Notes: generated by a model not told the origin, from the sequence alone. A stretch of DNA of 64,000 nt from an uncultured Lachnospiraceae bacterium (GCA_946628415.1 CAMOWK010000001.1:124001-188000); one strand, 5' to 3'; counted from the stretch's first letter, positions 36,499 through 45,817 are shown. Program-made: numbers and translations.

Positions 36499-38583
36499 TT
36501 AAATGATGTCTGCTCTGAGCTTCTTAAGTACCTGGAAGCTCTTTGTTCTAAGCTCTTCAGCCTCGAAAAGCGGAATCATTGTATCAGAATCAAATTTAGC
36601 TCTCATTACATTGTCAATCCAATCATTAACATAAGCTGTAACGTACTTAACATTATCTTCTGACTTGTCTTTAAGTGAATTCTGAATATTGTTGATATTC
36701 TCAATCACTGTAGGAGTAGCCTGTCTATTAGCTGAAGGTGTCTGGCTACCCTCATCACTAAGCTCGATAACCTTACCGGTCTTTGTGATAATAACCTTCT
36801 TATTAGGAGCTGCATCAGCCTTAACAGCTGTACCACCCTTCTTATCAAGAAGCTTCTCAACAGCCTTGATAAGACAGATAACACTGTATGTAGCTTCCTG
36901 CTCTGTCTGAGTCTCTGCTCCCTTATCTTCATACTGATGCCACAGCCATTCTGACTTAAGAAGCATCTCTTCGATCTTTGAATCATCAAGAAGCTTTCTG
37001 AGATCAGGATCCATAGTTGGTGCAGCCTTACGTCCAAAGAGTCCGCCGCCGCCCTGGTTTCCTTCATTCTTCTTATACTTAGCAGGAATAACTGTCTCAT
37101 CATATGTCTTAACAAGATAAGACTCTGCCTTTCTAGGATCATAGTTACTGTTGATAATAGCAACTCTGCCGCCATTTAAGCCGTTAACTATCATATCTTC
37201 AGCTGCCATGAACACAAGTGTCTTCTGACGATCATCGATCATCTGCTTAATCTCATAGTTAGTTTTTGACTTTTCTACTATAGCATTCTTACGAACCTTG
37301 AATGCCTTGATCTTCTCTTTGATACTGAAGAACATCTTAAGAAGTGAAGGATTGGCATTAAGATAATCATTGATCCATGTAAGCTCAACATACTGATGCT
37401 CAATCTTGTTTGAAAGCTCATATACATTGTAGCCGTCAAATACTACATTAAGAGTTGTATAAAGTTTCTCAAGGATCTCATACTTCTCTTCCCAGTCTCT
37501 TGTGCTTATCTCAGAATTAACTATCTCCTTAATTCCGCACTCATAGAATACAAGATTGTACTCATAAAGTCCTTCGAAGATATTTGTCTTTCCGGTAAGC
37601 TGAGCGCCTGCTCCGAGAGTCTGAAGATTTCTCTTCATATCAGGTTCATTCTCGATATAGAGATATACTTTCTTAACGAAAGCTGCAACTTCACTGATAA
37701 GAGTATCTATACGCTTGTTATAGATTTCCTGCTTAGAAATTGCAGTAAGTACATTTCTGCTGAGTACGCTTGTATCCTGAGTTGTATTGACATTTCTGAT
37801 AAGCTCTTTGAAGCTCTCATAAACTGCCATATTGTCAATCGGAATATACTCTGCATTAAGTCCGTAGAATTCAAATGCCTTATTGTAATCCTTATTCGCA
37901 ATGAATGTATTGAAAAGTCCTATAGAAAGCTGAGTCTTATAGTCATTACCAACATGTGGATCCTCAACAACATAATCGTAAAGAACCTCAAGATTACTGA
38001 GATATGCTTCAGAATTTGCCATGGATGTAGGAAGTCCCATTTCCATAACAACATTGATAAGATCAAGATATCCAAGAAGAGCCTTATCATAATTCTTAGG
38101 TCTCTCATCATCTTCAAGTATCTGATAGCTTACATTGATAAGAAGCGGTGCAATGCATTCACCAATAAGTCTCATAGCATCGCCAAACTTCTCTCTCTGA
38201 TAAAGATAAATAAGCCATATACTGTATCTGTAGATACCGGTTGTATTGATAGGTGCATCAATATCTGACGGATCGATATTGCCGTAAACGAAGTTAAACA
38301 GCGGTTCAATCCACTCATCTATCTCATATCTTTCTTTAGCTTTGATGTTCTCTTCAACAAAATCATTGAGTTCATAGAGCTTTGTACACTGACCTTTAAC
38401 ATCATCTTCAACCGTCATTGAGTTAAGATCAAAATTCTTATCTTTAAGATAATCGATAACAAGCGCATAGAACCCATCTTCTACCTGCTCATTAAGGAAT
38501 CTGATAAGAACGCTCTTATTGTTTGATGCAGCAATTGACAGAACATTATCATTTGCTGATGTAATATTTGCCGGTAAAGCCAT
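36499..38583 (-). CDS. Large helical cytoplasmic protein of unknown function
   Basis: Not recognised. 694 aa, no signal peptide or membrane helix. It is rich in helix-forming residues throughout, with a conspicuous aromatic/acidic first half (NYDKALLGYLDLINVVMEMG, KDYNKAFEFYGLNAEY) that looks TPR-like but lacks clear repeats. A Gly-rich break (GNQGGGGLFGRKAAP) lies at about residue 520, followed by a Lys/Ala region (KKVIITKTGKVIEL) and a C-terminal helical segment. The ATG at 38583 has GGGGG 8 bases upstream and its own strong promoter. Neighbours are a membrane MutS-like ATPase upstream and the uvrC operon convergent. Its real coding nature is clear from length and composition; function is open. 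Confidence 0.8.
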   Translation of the reverse strand: MALPANITSANDNVLSIAASNNKSVLIRFLNEQVEDGFYALVIDYLKDKNFDLNSMTVEDDVKGQCTKLYELNDFVEENIKAKERYEIDEWIEPLFNFVYGNIDPSDIDAPINTTGIYRYSIWLIYLYQREKFGDAMRLIGECIAPLLINVSYQILEDDERPKNYDKALLGYLDLINVVMEMGLPTSMANSEAYLSNLEVLYDYVVEDPHVGNDYKTQLSIGLFNTFIANKDYNKAFEFYGLNAEYIPIDNMAVYESFKELIRNVNTTQDTSVLSRNVLTAISKQEIYNKRIDTLISEVAAFVKKVYLYIENEPDMKRNLQTLGAGAQLTGKTNIFEGLYEYNLVFYECGIKEIVNSEISTRDWEEKYEILEKLYTTLNVVFDGYNVYELSNKIEHQYVELTWINDYLNANPSLLKMFFSIKEKIKAFKVRKNAIVEKSKTNYEIKQMIDDRQKTLVFMAAEDMIVNGLNGGRVAIINSNYDPRKAESYLVKTYDETVIPAKYKKNEGNQGGGGLFGRKAAPTMDPDLRKLLDDSKIEEMLLKSEWLWHQYEDKGAETQTEQEATYSVICLIKAVEKLLDKKGGTAVKADAAPNKKVIITKTGKVIELSDEGSQTPSANRQATPTVIENINNIQNSLKDKSEDNVKYVTAYVNDWIDNVMRAKFDSDTMIPLFEAEELRTKSFQVLKKLRADII

Positions 38584-38629
38584 CCTAAATTCCCCCTTCT
38601 ATAGAATAAATAACCATAATATGTAAACT

Positions 38630-38658
38630 ATTTTAACGAAAATCGCCTTTTTAGTCAA
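38630..38658 (-). promoter_or_regulatory. Promoter of the 694-aa unknown gene
   Basis: On the minus strand: TTGACT, a 17-base spacer, TAAAAT, ending 47 bases before the ATG. It is a near-consensus sigma-A promoter and suggests independent transcription from the MutS-like gene. Confidence 0.75.
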
Positions 38659-38761
38659 CATCATTTTGTACAATGTTCATAAATTGTTTTGTGAAAAATG
38701 CACAACTATTGCAAATTCACTCATATTTTTGACTGATACGGGATTTAAGCCACCCCACAGT

Positions 38762-40594
38762 CTATGATAGACCTGCCATACGAAGGAGTGCCATAGCATT
38801 CCTCGTTGTACATCTTCCATCCTTTATGGTGTAATCAAACTTAATCTCATCGCCTTCGTAGTATTCTTCAAAATGATAGTTAGCTGCACTATTTCCACCT
38901 GCATCCTTAATATCACAGAGTTCAAAGTCATGCGTTGAAACAACTGTAAGTGCATTACCTTCCGAGAGTCTGGAAAGCGCCTTCTCGGCACCTACTATCC
39001 TGTCTGCCGAATTCGTCCCCTTAAATATCTCATCTATAAAGCAGGCAGCCGGAGCACCATTTTCATTACTTCTGATATACTCAGCCATTTCTTTTATCCT
39101 GAGTATCTCCGCAAAGAATGTTGAAATGCCGCTTAAGGCATCGTCACTTACCCTCATGGATGTAAATATTCTCATATAAGGAAGGCTGAAGCTCTTTGCA
39201 CAAACATTGGCACCCATGTAAGCAAGCACCATATTAACTGCAATAGTCCTGAGAAAAGTTGTCTTACCGGACATATTTGATCCGGTTATTATAGTCACCT
39301 TGTCCTTTATGTCGGCATCATTTGCTATAACTGTATCAGGACTGATAAGCGGATGAAATGCATTCTCGGCCGTAATACTTACTACACTTCCGTCAGTGAT
39401 ATTCGGTCTTGAAGTCTCTCTGACAACAGATAGAACCGCAAGGCTGGAAAGCTCTTCATAGCCTGCAATTATCTCTCTCGTCCTGCTTAGCATATCACTA
39501 TGGCGTACATACCATTTATTTGCAAAGAAAGTTGTAATATTGCTCCACCCAAAGAAGCCATCAAGGAAAAAGCTGAGAAGCGGATTAAAAGTAATACTCT
39601 GCATACCGGCTATTGTTTTCAGGCTCTTCATTCCGGAAATGATTCCATCTTCCTTTGTAATATCCACATTCATTTGAGAAAGAAGCTTAGACTCAAATTT
39701 CTCTTTTGCAATCGCACTTAGAATCGCTGTGTAGTCATCAGCCCTCATTCCAAAATTATAAAGATTAACAGTAGTAGAATCTCCTTTTGTACTAAATATG
39801 AAAGAAAGGATATTTCCGATGACAAGAGCTATGATTATAGCCCCATATCTTACATTTATGCCGCCTGACATTTCCAATATGACAGCTGCAATGTTAATAA
39901 GAAGAATAATAACCGAAACAACGATTAGCACGGCACCTTTAGATTTAGTCTTCTTTTCTGCCCCGTCATCATACGCTGTCCCCATCTCTTCGGGGAGTGA
40001 ATTTTCAGCCCATTTACTGGTTCTTATCTTTCTTCCTGCCATCCTTATCAGAACTGTTTCAAGGTTAATGAGAAAGTCCTTATTCTCTGACAGTTCGCTT
40101 ATCGATTCATTTCTCGGAGCTATATTTCCTGTATCAACATCTCTTTTTGCAAAACTCTCGGCAAGACGTTTTCTGCCATCAAATGTATGCGCTATATTTA
40201 TCATCTGGTAAAGCGATCCCGGTCCAACGAGATCAAGATCCTTTACCACCGTATCGGTTTCATTTATGAATTCACTTCCGGTATCCTGAAAACCTGTCCA
40301 TTTACCTGTGATCCTGCTTATGAATCTGGTTATAACTTCGTCTTTAGCTTTTAAATCATCCATCTTTTCGTCAATCTTTGAATGAAGCACTATACAGACT
40401 ATAAATCCTATAATAAGAAGTACAGCAAGCAAAATAAAAGTAAGATTCCTGCCGCTGATTCCTACATAAAGAAGTATCACCGCTCCGATAAACAGGATAA
40501 GTCTTACATAAGAAATGATATCAAACTTCTTTTCAAGTTTTGTCTCATCATTTAATATATCTTTCTTTTTGGAAAGGAGTTCTTCTACTGTCAT
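38762..40594 (-). CDS. Membrane-anchored MutS-like ATPase
   Basis: 610 aa with a MutS-type ABC ATPase at the C-terminus: Walker A GSNMSGKT at 438-445, Walker B plus acidic pair CFIDEIFKGTNSADR at about 518-530, and switch STHDFELC. In place of the MutS mismatch-recognition domains it has two pairs of transmembrane helices at about 31-47, 51-71, 220-241 and 250-268, then a helical lever region (ITFNPLLSFFLDGFFGW). So the ATPase faces the cytoplasm on the membrane. Such MutS-related membrane proteins occur in Firmicutes and Bacteroidetes with no settled role; classical mismatch repair is unlikely. Possible partners are the neighbouring genes. Confidence 0.88.
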   Translation of the reverse strand: MTVEELLSKKKDILNDETKLEKKFDIISYVRLILFIGAVILLYVGISGRNLTFILLAVLLIIGFIVCIVLHSKIDEKMDDLKAKDEVITRFISRITGKWTGFQDTGSEFINETDTVVKDLDLVGPGSLYQMINIAHTFDGRKRLAESFAKRDVDTGNIAPRNESISELSENKDFLINLETVLIRMAGRKIRTSKWAENSLPEEMGTAYDDGAEKKTKSKGAVLIVVSVIILLINIAAVILEMSGGINVRYGAIIIALVIGNILSFIFSTKGDSTTVNLYNFGMRADDYTAILSAIAKEKFESKLLSQMNVDITKEDGIISGMKSLKTIAGMQSITFNPLLSFFLDGFFGWSNITTFFANKWYVRHSDMLSRTREIIAGYEELSSLAVLSVVRETSRPNITDGSVVSITAENAFHPLISPDTVIANDADIKDKVTIITGSNMSGKTTFLRTIAVNMVLAYMGANVCAKSFSLPYMRIFTSMRVSDDALSGISTFFAEILRIKEMAEYIRSNENGAPAACFIDEIFKGTNSADRIVGAEKALSRLSEGNALTVVSTHDFELCDIKDAGGNSAANYHFEEYYEGDEIKFDYTIKDGRCTTRNAMALLRMAGLS

Positions 40595-40690
40595 TTTTTC
40601 ACCTATTTCTCCACTGAGTTTTAAAACTTTTATCTTTTCACTTTCATATATTTTTATACATCAAAACCATTCGTAGTTTATCACAAATCC

Positions 40691-40719
40691 TTGCCTTTTT
40701 CTACTTTCAGTATTAAAAT
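40691..40719 (+). promoter_or_regulatory. Promoter of the YtxH-type gene
   Basis: TTGCCT, a 17-base spacer, TAAAAT. A second possible -10 (TATAAT near 40747) lies closer to the ATG with a poor -35, so there may be two starts. Confidence 0.6.
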
Positions 40720-40773
40720 GCATTATTAGAAGGTCATGTGACAAATATAATGTATTAATGAGAGGAGAACAAA

Positions 40774-41295
40774 ATGGCAAGACATGGATTTTTTGGCAGT
40801 CTTATGACACTTGGTGTTGCAGTCGGAGCCGCTGCAGGTATCGCATATCTTTTCAAGGATGAGATCAGAAGTACAAATAAGTATAAAGAATTAAACGAGA
40901 AGTATGATGTTGATACAAAGCTCAAAAATGCATCTACAAAGGTTAAAGAGACAACTTATGATTTAAAGGACAAAGTTAAAGCAACTTCTATCGACCTTAA
41001 AGATAAGGCAGTAGATAAATGGAACGAGCTTAAAGCAAAGGAAGAAGATATCATTGATGAAGACGAGATTTTCTTCGAAGATGAAGAAGCTTCAGCTGAC
41101 AGAGAATACGTTTCTATCGATACCGATGCTATAACAGATAAGGCAGAGGAAGTTAAGGAAACTGTTGCTGACAAAGCAGAGGAAGTTAAGGATGCTGTTT
41201 CTGACAAAGTTGAAGATGTTAAAGAAGCTGTTTCCGAAACTGCAGAGGAAGTTAAAGACGCTGCTGCAGATGCAACAAATATAGAAATTGAGTAA
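40774..41295 (+). CDS. YtxH-domain protein with LEA-like 11-residue repeats
   Basis: 173 aa. An N-terminal glycine-rich hydrophobic segment (SLMTLGVAVGAAAGIAYLF) is the YtxH-type membrane anchor. The rest is highly charged and nearly all helical, with repeats of the form KAEEVKxxVxDKxEEVKxAV between about residues 120 and 170. They resemble the amphipathic 11-mers of LEA and apolipoprotein-like stress proteins. B. subtilis YtxH is part of the general stress regulon; a stress-protective envelope role here is inference. The ATG follows GAGGAG by 6 bases. It is transcribed divergently from the MutS-like gene and ends at its own terminator. Confidence 0.85.
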   Translation: MARHGFFGSLMTLGVAVGAAAGIAYLFKDEIRSTNKYKELNEKYDVDTKLKNASTKVKETTYDLKDKVKATSIDLKDKAVDKWNELKAKEEDIIDEDEIFFEDEEASADREYVSIDTDAITDKAEEVKETVADKAEEVKDAVSDKVEDVKEAVSETAEEVKDAAADATNIEIE

Positions 41296-41315
41296 TCATC
41301 AAATTTAAATCAAGC

Positions 41316-41351
41316 AAAAAACTCAGCTGTTCAAATACGGCTGAGTTTTTT
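41316..41351 (+). terminator. Bidirectional terminator between the YtxH gene and the convergent membrane gene
   Basis: Stem AAAAAACTCAGC/GCTGAGTTTTTT with a 12-base loop and T-runs on both strands. It lies 20 bases after the YtxH stop and about 35 bases past the stop of the convergent gene. Confidence 0.93.
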
Positions 41352-41385
41352 ATTTGGAAGAATACTCATTTTACAGATCAAAGCA

Positions 41386-42315
41386 TTACTCATCTTCTTC
41401 CCCGCGGATATGACTTACCACTCTGTCAATCACATCTTCATTCGGAAAATCGATTTCATAATACATTTTATTTACATTCGATGCAGTAAGTGTAAAGACC
41501 TCTTCTGTCCCAAAAGGAAATCTTCTTCTCATCTCTCGGTGTTTTGTGAGATATCTTATCTCATCAAGTCTTATAACGTCTATCTTTGAGATATATACAG
41601 CCAGATAATAATTATCTGTCACATAAATATTATCCCATTTATAAAGTATCTTTTCATCAAGTTCAGTATCCAGTAACCGAACCACTTCATTTACCTTACC
41701 AAGTCTTCCGAGACCTTTTGTTTCAAAATTAAGTGCAGGAATAAGTATTCCCAGAATAAGATATATAATAAGCGCTATAAGTATTATAAATGAACCTCTG
41801 AATACAAGATTTACTACAAGTATTCCGGTATAAGGGAAATCAATCTCACTGTATATGTAAGGGCTTCCGATTTCAGAAAAAGTCTTTTGTGGGATATCAA
41901 GACTATCAATGTAACGTGAAGTTATATACTCCACAGTTGCTTCGTCCTTTAAAATCACTACCTTTTTCTTTTCGCCCTTATAAGTTCCATTTTCCAGTTC
42001 CTTTGCGGTTCCGTTACTGATAAGAAAGAATTCCAGATTTCCCTCTTCATATCTGTAATAATACTTACCAAGTACTTTGTCCTTATCTTTAATTTCAAAA
42101 CCCGCAGGTCTTATGTCTTTTATATCAATCGTTACATTTCTGTAACCGCTCCTGTAATAAATATCAGCACTTGCCGTATCCCTGAAATCATAAACAAGAT
42201 ATTCACTCTGCTGTTTCAACTGATAAAAGAGAAGAAATACTGCCGAAACAGCCACTATAACAGGAAGCATTACCAGTATTAAATTTCTTGTGATGAGTCG
42301 TCTGAACTTACCCAT
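41386..42315 (-). CDS. Two-helix membrane protein of unknown function
   Basis: 309 aa; not assigned to a named family. A helix at about 8-30 (LILVMLPVIVAVSAVFLLFY), an extracellular domain of about 140 residues beginning LVYDFRDTASADIYY, a second helix at about 165-192 (LVFRGSFIILIALIIYLILG), and a cytoplasmic C-terminal domain containing YKWDNIYVTDNYYLAVYISK and REMRRRFPFGTEEVF. That tail resembles a PH-like fold by pattern only. I chose the ATG at 42315 with AAAGGA upstream; an in-frame GTG six codons earlier is possible. It begins 25 bases after the copper ATPase stop, so they are likely co-transcribed. Confidence 0.78.
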   Translation of the reverse strand: MGKFRRLITRNLILVMLPVIVAVSAVFLLFYQLKQQSEYLVYDFRDTASADIYYRSGYRNVTIDIKDIRPAGFEIKDKDKVLGKYYYRYEEGNLEFFLISNGTAKELENGTYKGEKKKVVILKDEATVEYITSRYIDSLDIPQKTFSEIGSPYIYSEIDFPYTGILVVNLVFRGSFIILIALIIYLILGILIPALNFETKGLGRLGKVNEVVRLLDTELDEKILYKWDNIYVTDNYYLAVYISKIDVIRLDEIRYLTKHREMRRRFPFGTEEVFTLTASNVNKMYYEIDFPNEDVIDRVVSHIRGEEDE

Positions 42316-42340
42316 TACACTTTTTCCTTTCACGGAAATG

Positions 42341-44641
42341 CTATTTTTTTGTATCGCATTTCCTTATTAGATTAAGACGGAGTGCATTCATGACTACCGA
42401 AAAACTTGAAAGGCTCATAGCCGCTGCTCCAAGCATAGGGCTGAGAAGAAGTCCAAATGCCTTGTACCAAACACCGGCAGCTATAGGAATACCTATCACG
42501 TTATATATAAATGCCCAGAAAAGATTCTCATGTATATTCCTGAGTGTTTTTTTGCTTATGTGTATGGCTTCGGCAGCATCCATAAGACTGCTCTTCATCA
42601 GAACGGTATCCGCTGCATCAATCGCAATATCGGTTCCGGCGCCTATCGCTATTCCCACATCAGCAGACATAAGTGATGGAGCATCATTTATCCCATCCCC
42701 AACCATGGCAACCTTTCCGTATTTCATCCTGAGATTATTTACGGCTTCTGCCTTTTCCGAAGGAAGAACTCCCGCTATAACTTCATCCACTCCGGCTTTC
42801 TTTGCAATATAAGCCGCTGTCTTTTCATTATCACCGGTAAGCATAACAACCTTAATCCCCATATCATGGAAAATCCCTACTGCTTTCGCACTGTCTTCTT
42901 TTATCGTATCGGCTACAGCGATAAGCCCAAGGAACCTGTCTTTTTCGGCAAAGTATAAAACCGTCTTTCCTTCCATAAAAAGCTTATCATACATTTCAGA
43001 ATCAGGGAGATTCACTCCGGAAGATTTCTCAACAAACTCTTTCTTACCACCAAATAAACTCTTCCCGTCTATATCACCCGAAACGCCGTTGCCGGGAATT
43101 TCAGAAAATGAAGTTAAATCCATTTCCTTCACGCCGCCCTTTTCTGTAATTTCTGCACTTTCGGCATACCTTACTACAGCATCCGCCAAAGGATGACTGC
43201 TCCTTTTTTCTAATAAAAATGCAAGTTTAAGAAGTTCAGTTTCCGTCACTCCATCGACAGGCATTACATCAGTAACGGACGGAATACCTTTCGTTACAGT
43301 CCCCGTCTTATCAAGTGCCACGACCTTAACTCTTCCTGCATTTTCAAGTGACACAGCATTTTTAAATAAAACTCCTCTTCTTGCCGCTACTCCGTTACCT
43401 ACCATAATAGCTACAGGAGTTGCAAGTCCAAGTGAGCACGGACAGCTTATTACAAGAACCGAGATTGCTCTTGTAAGAGAGAAACCAAACTCTGCGCCGC
43501 ATATCATCCATACAGCAAATGTAACCACGGCAATCCCTATGACAACCGGAACAAATATACCCGATACTTTATCAGCCACACGTGCGATCGGAGCTTTTGT
43601 GCCGGATGCTTCACTTACCATTTTAATGATATGAGAAAGTGCTGTATCTTCACCAACCTTCTCGGTCTTTATTTTTACAAATCCCGATACATTTATAGTA
43701 GCTGCCGACACAGAATCCCCTTCAGCTTTATCTACGGGAATACTTTCACCTGTAAGCATGGATTCATCGACAGATGTTATCCCTGATATTATCTTTCCGT
43801 CTACCGGAATCTTATCCCCCGGTCTTACTATTACTGTATCACCGACTCTTACATCACTTATATCAACGGATATTTCCTCTCCGTCTCTTTCTACAATCGC
43901 CTTTTCGGGCGCAAGCCGCATAAGCCCCCTTAAGGCATCTTTGGTCTTGCCCTTGGAATAAGACTCAAGTGTTTTTCCTAAGCTTATCAGCACAAGTATC
44001 ATAGCTGCCGATTCAAAATAAAGCTCATCCATATAATGCATTGTGAGCGTTTCATTTCCATGCAGAACTGAATCAGTCATAAGAAACAGCATGACTATAC
44101 TGTAAATGTATGATACTCCCGAACCCATGGCAATAAGTGTATCCATATTCGGTGAACCATGAAGGACACTCCTTATTCCGTTTGTAAAAAATATCCTGTT
44201 TATATAGATTATAATGCTTGATAAAAGAAGCTGAAAAAGGCCCATGGCAACATGGTTTCCATCAAAAAATTCCGGAAGCGGAAATCCCCACATCATATGT
44301 CCCATTGAAAAGTACATAAGTATAAGGAGGAAACCAAGCGATACAAGAAAACGTTTCAGGAGTCCGGGTGTCTCTACGTCCTTTAAATCATCTTCGTCAG
44401 ATTCTGCATCCTTTGGCGAAGTTTTATCAGCTCCACTTCTGCTTTTTTTAACTGACGCCTTATAACCGGCGTCCTTCACAGCTTTGCAGATAATCTTCGG
44501 ATCAACTTCACCCTCAACCTGCATAGAATTAGTAAGAAGGCTGACAGCCACGCTATCAACCCCCGAAACTTTAGAAACCGCTTTTTCAACTCTTGCCTGA
44601 CATGCTGCACAACTCATGCCTGTAACTTTATATTCCTGCAT
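42341..44641 (-). CDS. copA: Copper-translocating P1B-type ATPase
   Basis: Exports monovalent copper across the membrane. An N-terminal heavy-metal-binding domain has GMSCAAC at 8-14. Membrane helices follow, with the CPC metal-path motif in [18 protein letters not shown]. The phosphorylation site is [11 protein letters not shown], the P1B nucleotide-binding His-Pro is in [12 protein letters not shown], and the hinge is [18 protein letters not shown]. Length 766 aa with one HMA domain is usual. The ATG follows AGGAGGGA. No csoR, copY or copZ lies beside it; the only regulator nearby is a small XRE protein upstream. Confidence 0.95.
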   Translation of the reverse strand: MQEYKVTGMSCAACQARVEKAVSKVSGVDSVAVSLLTNSMQVEGEVDPKIICKAVKDAGYKASVKKSRSGADKTSPKDAESDEDDLKDVETPGLLKRFLVSLGFLLILMYFSMGHMMWGFPLPEFFDGNHVAMGLFQLLLSSIIIYINRIFFTNGIRSVLHGSPNMDTLIAMGSGVSYIYSIVMLFLMTDSVLHGNETLTMHYMDELYFESAAMILVLISLGKTLESYSKGKTKDALRGLMRLAPEKAIVERDGEEISVDISDVRVGDTVIVRPGDKIPVDGKIISGITSVDESMLTGESIPVDKAEGDSVSAATINVSGFVKIKTEKVGEDTALSHIIKMVSEASGTKAPIARVADKVSGIFVPVVIGIAVVTFAVWMICGAEFGFSLTRAISVLVISCPCSLGLATPVAIMVGNGVAARRGVLFKNAVSLENAGRVKVVALDKTGTVTKGIPSVTDVMPVDGVTETELLKLAFLLEKRSSHPLADAVVRYAESAEITEKGGVKEMDLTSFSEIPGNGVSGDIDGKSLFGGKKEFVEKSSGVNLPDSEMYDKLFMEGKTVLYFAEKDRFLGLIAVADTIKEDSAKAVGIFHDMGIKVVMLTGDNEKTAAYIAKKAGVDEVIAGVLPSEKAEAVNNLRMKYGKVAMVGDGINDAPSLMSADVGIAIGAGTDIAIDAADTVLMKSSLMDAAEAIHISKKTLRNIHENLFWAFIYNVIGIPIAAGVWYKAFGLLLSPMLGAAAMSLSSFSVVMNALRLNLIRKCDTKK

Positions 44642-44729
44642 TCTCCCTCCTGATGAAGCTGCCCAAAAAACAAAACTTATATAAAAGTCATACTACATAA
44701 TTACTATCAGAGATTTTTACACTATAAAA

Positions 44730-44924
44730 TCAGAAATAAAACAATTCCTCGAAGCTTCTGTCAAGTATGGTACACAGTATCAGGGCAAGCTTCGCCGTGG
44801 GACTGAACTGCCCATTTTCGATAGAGCTAATAGTCTGACGCGAAACGCCGGCCATACGCGCAAGTTCGTCCTGGGAAATGCCCTTAGCTCTCCTTGCTTC
44901 CCTTTTTTTATTTTTCAGATTCAA
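44730..44924 (-). CDS. Small XRE-family transcriptional regulator
   Basis: About 64 aa, essentially one helix-turn-helix: REARRAKGISQDELARMAGVSRQTISSIENGQFSPTAKLALILC then a conserved tail DRSFEELFYF, as in YgzD/YozG-type regulators. The open frame reaches 44990, but a consensus promoter lies inside that extension, so translation must begin downstream. I propose the TTG at 44924, giving the usual family length; a CTG at 44918 is also possible. Neither has a ribosome site. The next gene downstream is copA, 88 bases on, but control of copA is only a guess. Confidence 0.82.
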   Translation of the reverse strand: MNLKNKKREARRAKGISQDELARMAGVSRQTISSIENGQFSPTAKLALILCTILDRSFEELFYF

Positions 44925-44948
44925 AAAATGATGCTGTAATGCCCTCAC

Positions 44949-44977
44949 ATTATAGCCTTTTAAAAATAAGTTTTCAA
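44949..44977 (-). promoter_or_regulatory. Consensus promoter of the XRE regulator gene
   Basis: On the minus strand: TTGAAA, exactly 17 bases, TATAAT. The leader to the proposed TTG start would be only about 15-20 nt without a Shine-Dalgarno site. Confidence 0.8.
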
Positions 44978-45052
44978 TTGTTAGAAACAAATAAGAGTAT
45001 AAACCGAAACTAAATGCATTAATCCCGAAGCAACTTACTAATTCTTTAAAAC

Positions 45053-45104
45053 AAAAAAAGGCATTGCCCCAAGAGAAAAAAACTCAAGGGTCAAATGCCT
45101 TTTA
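45053..45104 (-). terminator. Terminator after hicAB
   Basis: A long stem with outer arms AAAAGGCATT/AATGCCTTTT, an inner CCC/GGG and GAG/CTC pairing, and a minus-strand T-run. It starts 17 bases past the hicB stop. Confidence 0.85.
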
Positions 45105-45120
45105 ATAACGTTATTCTTCT

Positions 45121-45543
45121 TTATCTTGCCTTTACTTTTGCAATCAGTGCTTCCTGAAGTGTCTGAGAAAAATTAATATTCTTCTCAATGGCAAAATTGT
45201 TTAGCCATACAGGAATGGTAAGCGTCTTTTTCACTGATTTTTCAAAATGCATTTTTGCGTACTCTTCAACATCGACTGCTACCATATTTACAAAAGCACC
45301 ATCAACATCTACATCAAGTTCCTTTAAAATCTTTTCAGGGAAAATATCTGAGATTTCTGAGGGTTTCGGAGCTTGCTCCCCTTCTCTTTTAAGAAAATAA
45401 AGATAACCTGCCAGACAGTCAATAGCCATACGAAACGCATCCGCTTTATTCTTACCACAAGTAGATAACCAGTTTAAATCCGGAAACACTACTGAATATC
45501 CTGTTTTATCCTTAAAAAAACATGCTGGATATACTGATATCAT
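45121..45543 (-). CDS. hicB: HicB-family antitoxin
   Basis: 140-aa antitoxin that should bind and neutralise HicA and repress the operon. The N-terminal HicB fold reads VYPACFFKDKTGYSVVFPDLNWLSTCGKNKADAFRMA, with the typical GDG-like metal-free loop region replaced by NWLSTCG. The C-terminus (KKTLTIPVWLNNFAIEKNINFSQTLQEALIAKVK) is a ribbon-helix-helix DNA-binding domain. I chose the ATG at 45543 with GGAGG 5 bases upstream. It follows hicA by 24 bases in the common toxin-first order. Confidence 0.93.
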   Translation of the reverse strand: MISVYPACFFKDKTGYSVVFPDLNWLSTCGKNKADAFRMAIDCLAGYLYFLKREGEQAPKPSEISDIFPEKILKELDVDVDGAFVNMVAVDVEEYAKMHFEKSVKKTLTIPVWLNNFAIEKNINFSQTLQEALIAKVKAR

Positions 45544-45567
45544 TTTAACCTCCATCACAACTTTATA

Positions 45568-45756
45568 CTATTCCATCCCTGCCTGTTTCCTGATTGATTT
45601 TTCAACAATCCTACTCAATTCTTTACTATGAAATGGTATGGTCACATTTCCTTTTTTAGTCGGATGAACATAATGTCTATGCGAACCTTCTTGACTTTTA
45701 AAAATCCATCCATCTGCGAGTATTTCTTTTTCCATCTCTCTGGGTTTCTTTGGCAT
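45568..45756 (-). CDS. hicA: HicA-family mRNA interferase toxin
   Basis: 62-aa double-stranded-RNA-binding-like toxin that cleaves mRNA independently of ribosomes. The catalytic region is GSHRHYVHPTKKGNVTIPFHSKEL, where the His of the HRHY segment is the expected active residue. The C-terminus LSRIVEKSIRKQAGM is the usual end. All parts are intact, so the toxin is probably functional. The ATG at 45756 has AAGGAAG upstream, and a double operator covers the promoter. Confidence 0.95.
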   Translation of the reverse strand: MPKKPREMEKEILADGWIFKSQEGSHRHYVHPTKKGNVTIPFHSKELSRIVEKSIRKQAGME

Positions 45757-45776
45757 TACTTCTTCCTTTACAATAC

Positions 45777-45817
45777 ATTATAGCACGTATTTTGTCAATA
45801 CGTATGCATATGATACG
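45777..45817 (-). promoter_or_regulatory. hicAB promoter with double operator
   Basis: The -10 region on the minus strand is an extended TGCTATAAT (45785-45777). Directly upstream are two overlapping inverted repeats of the form CGTAT-N7-ATACG at 45786-45802 and 45801-45817, which share their central CG. Such paired half-sites suit two HicB ribbon-helix-helix dimers bound side by side and would block RNA polymerase. Confidence 0.8.

Noticed and set aside
42341..44924. Copper operon with its own dedicated sensor
   Set aside because: No CsoR, CopY or CopZ gene is present; the small XRE protein has its own promoter, and a regulatory link to copA cannot be shown.
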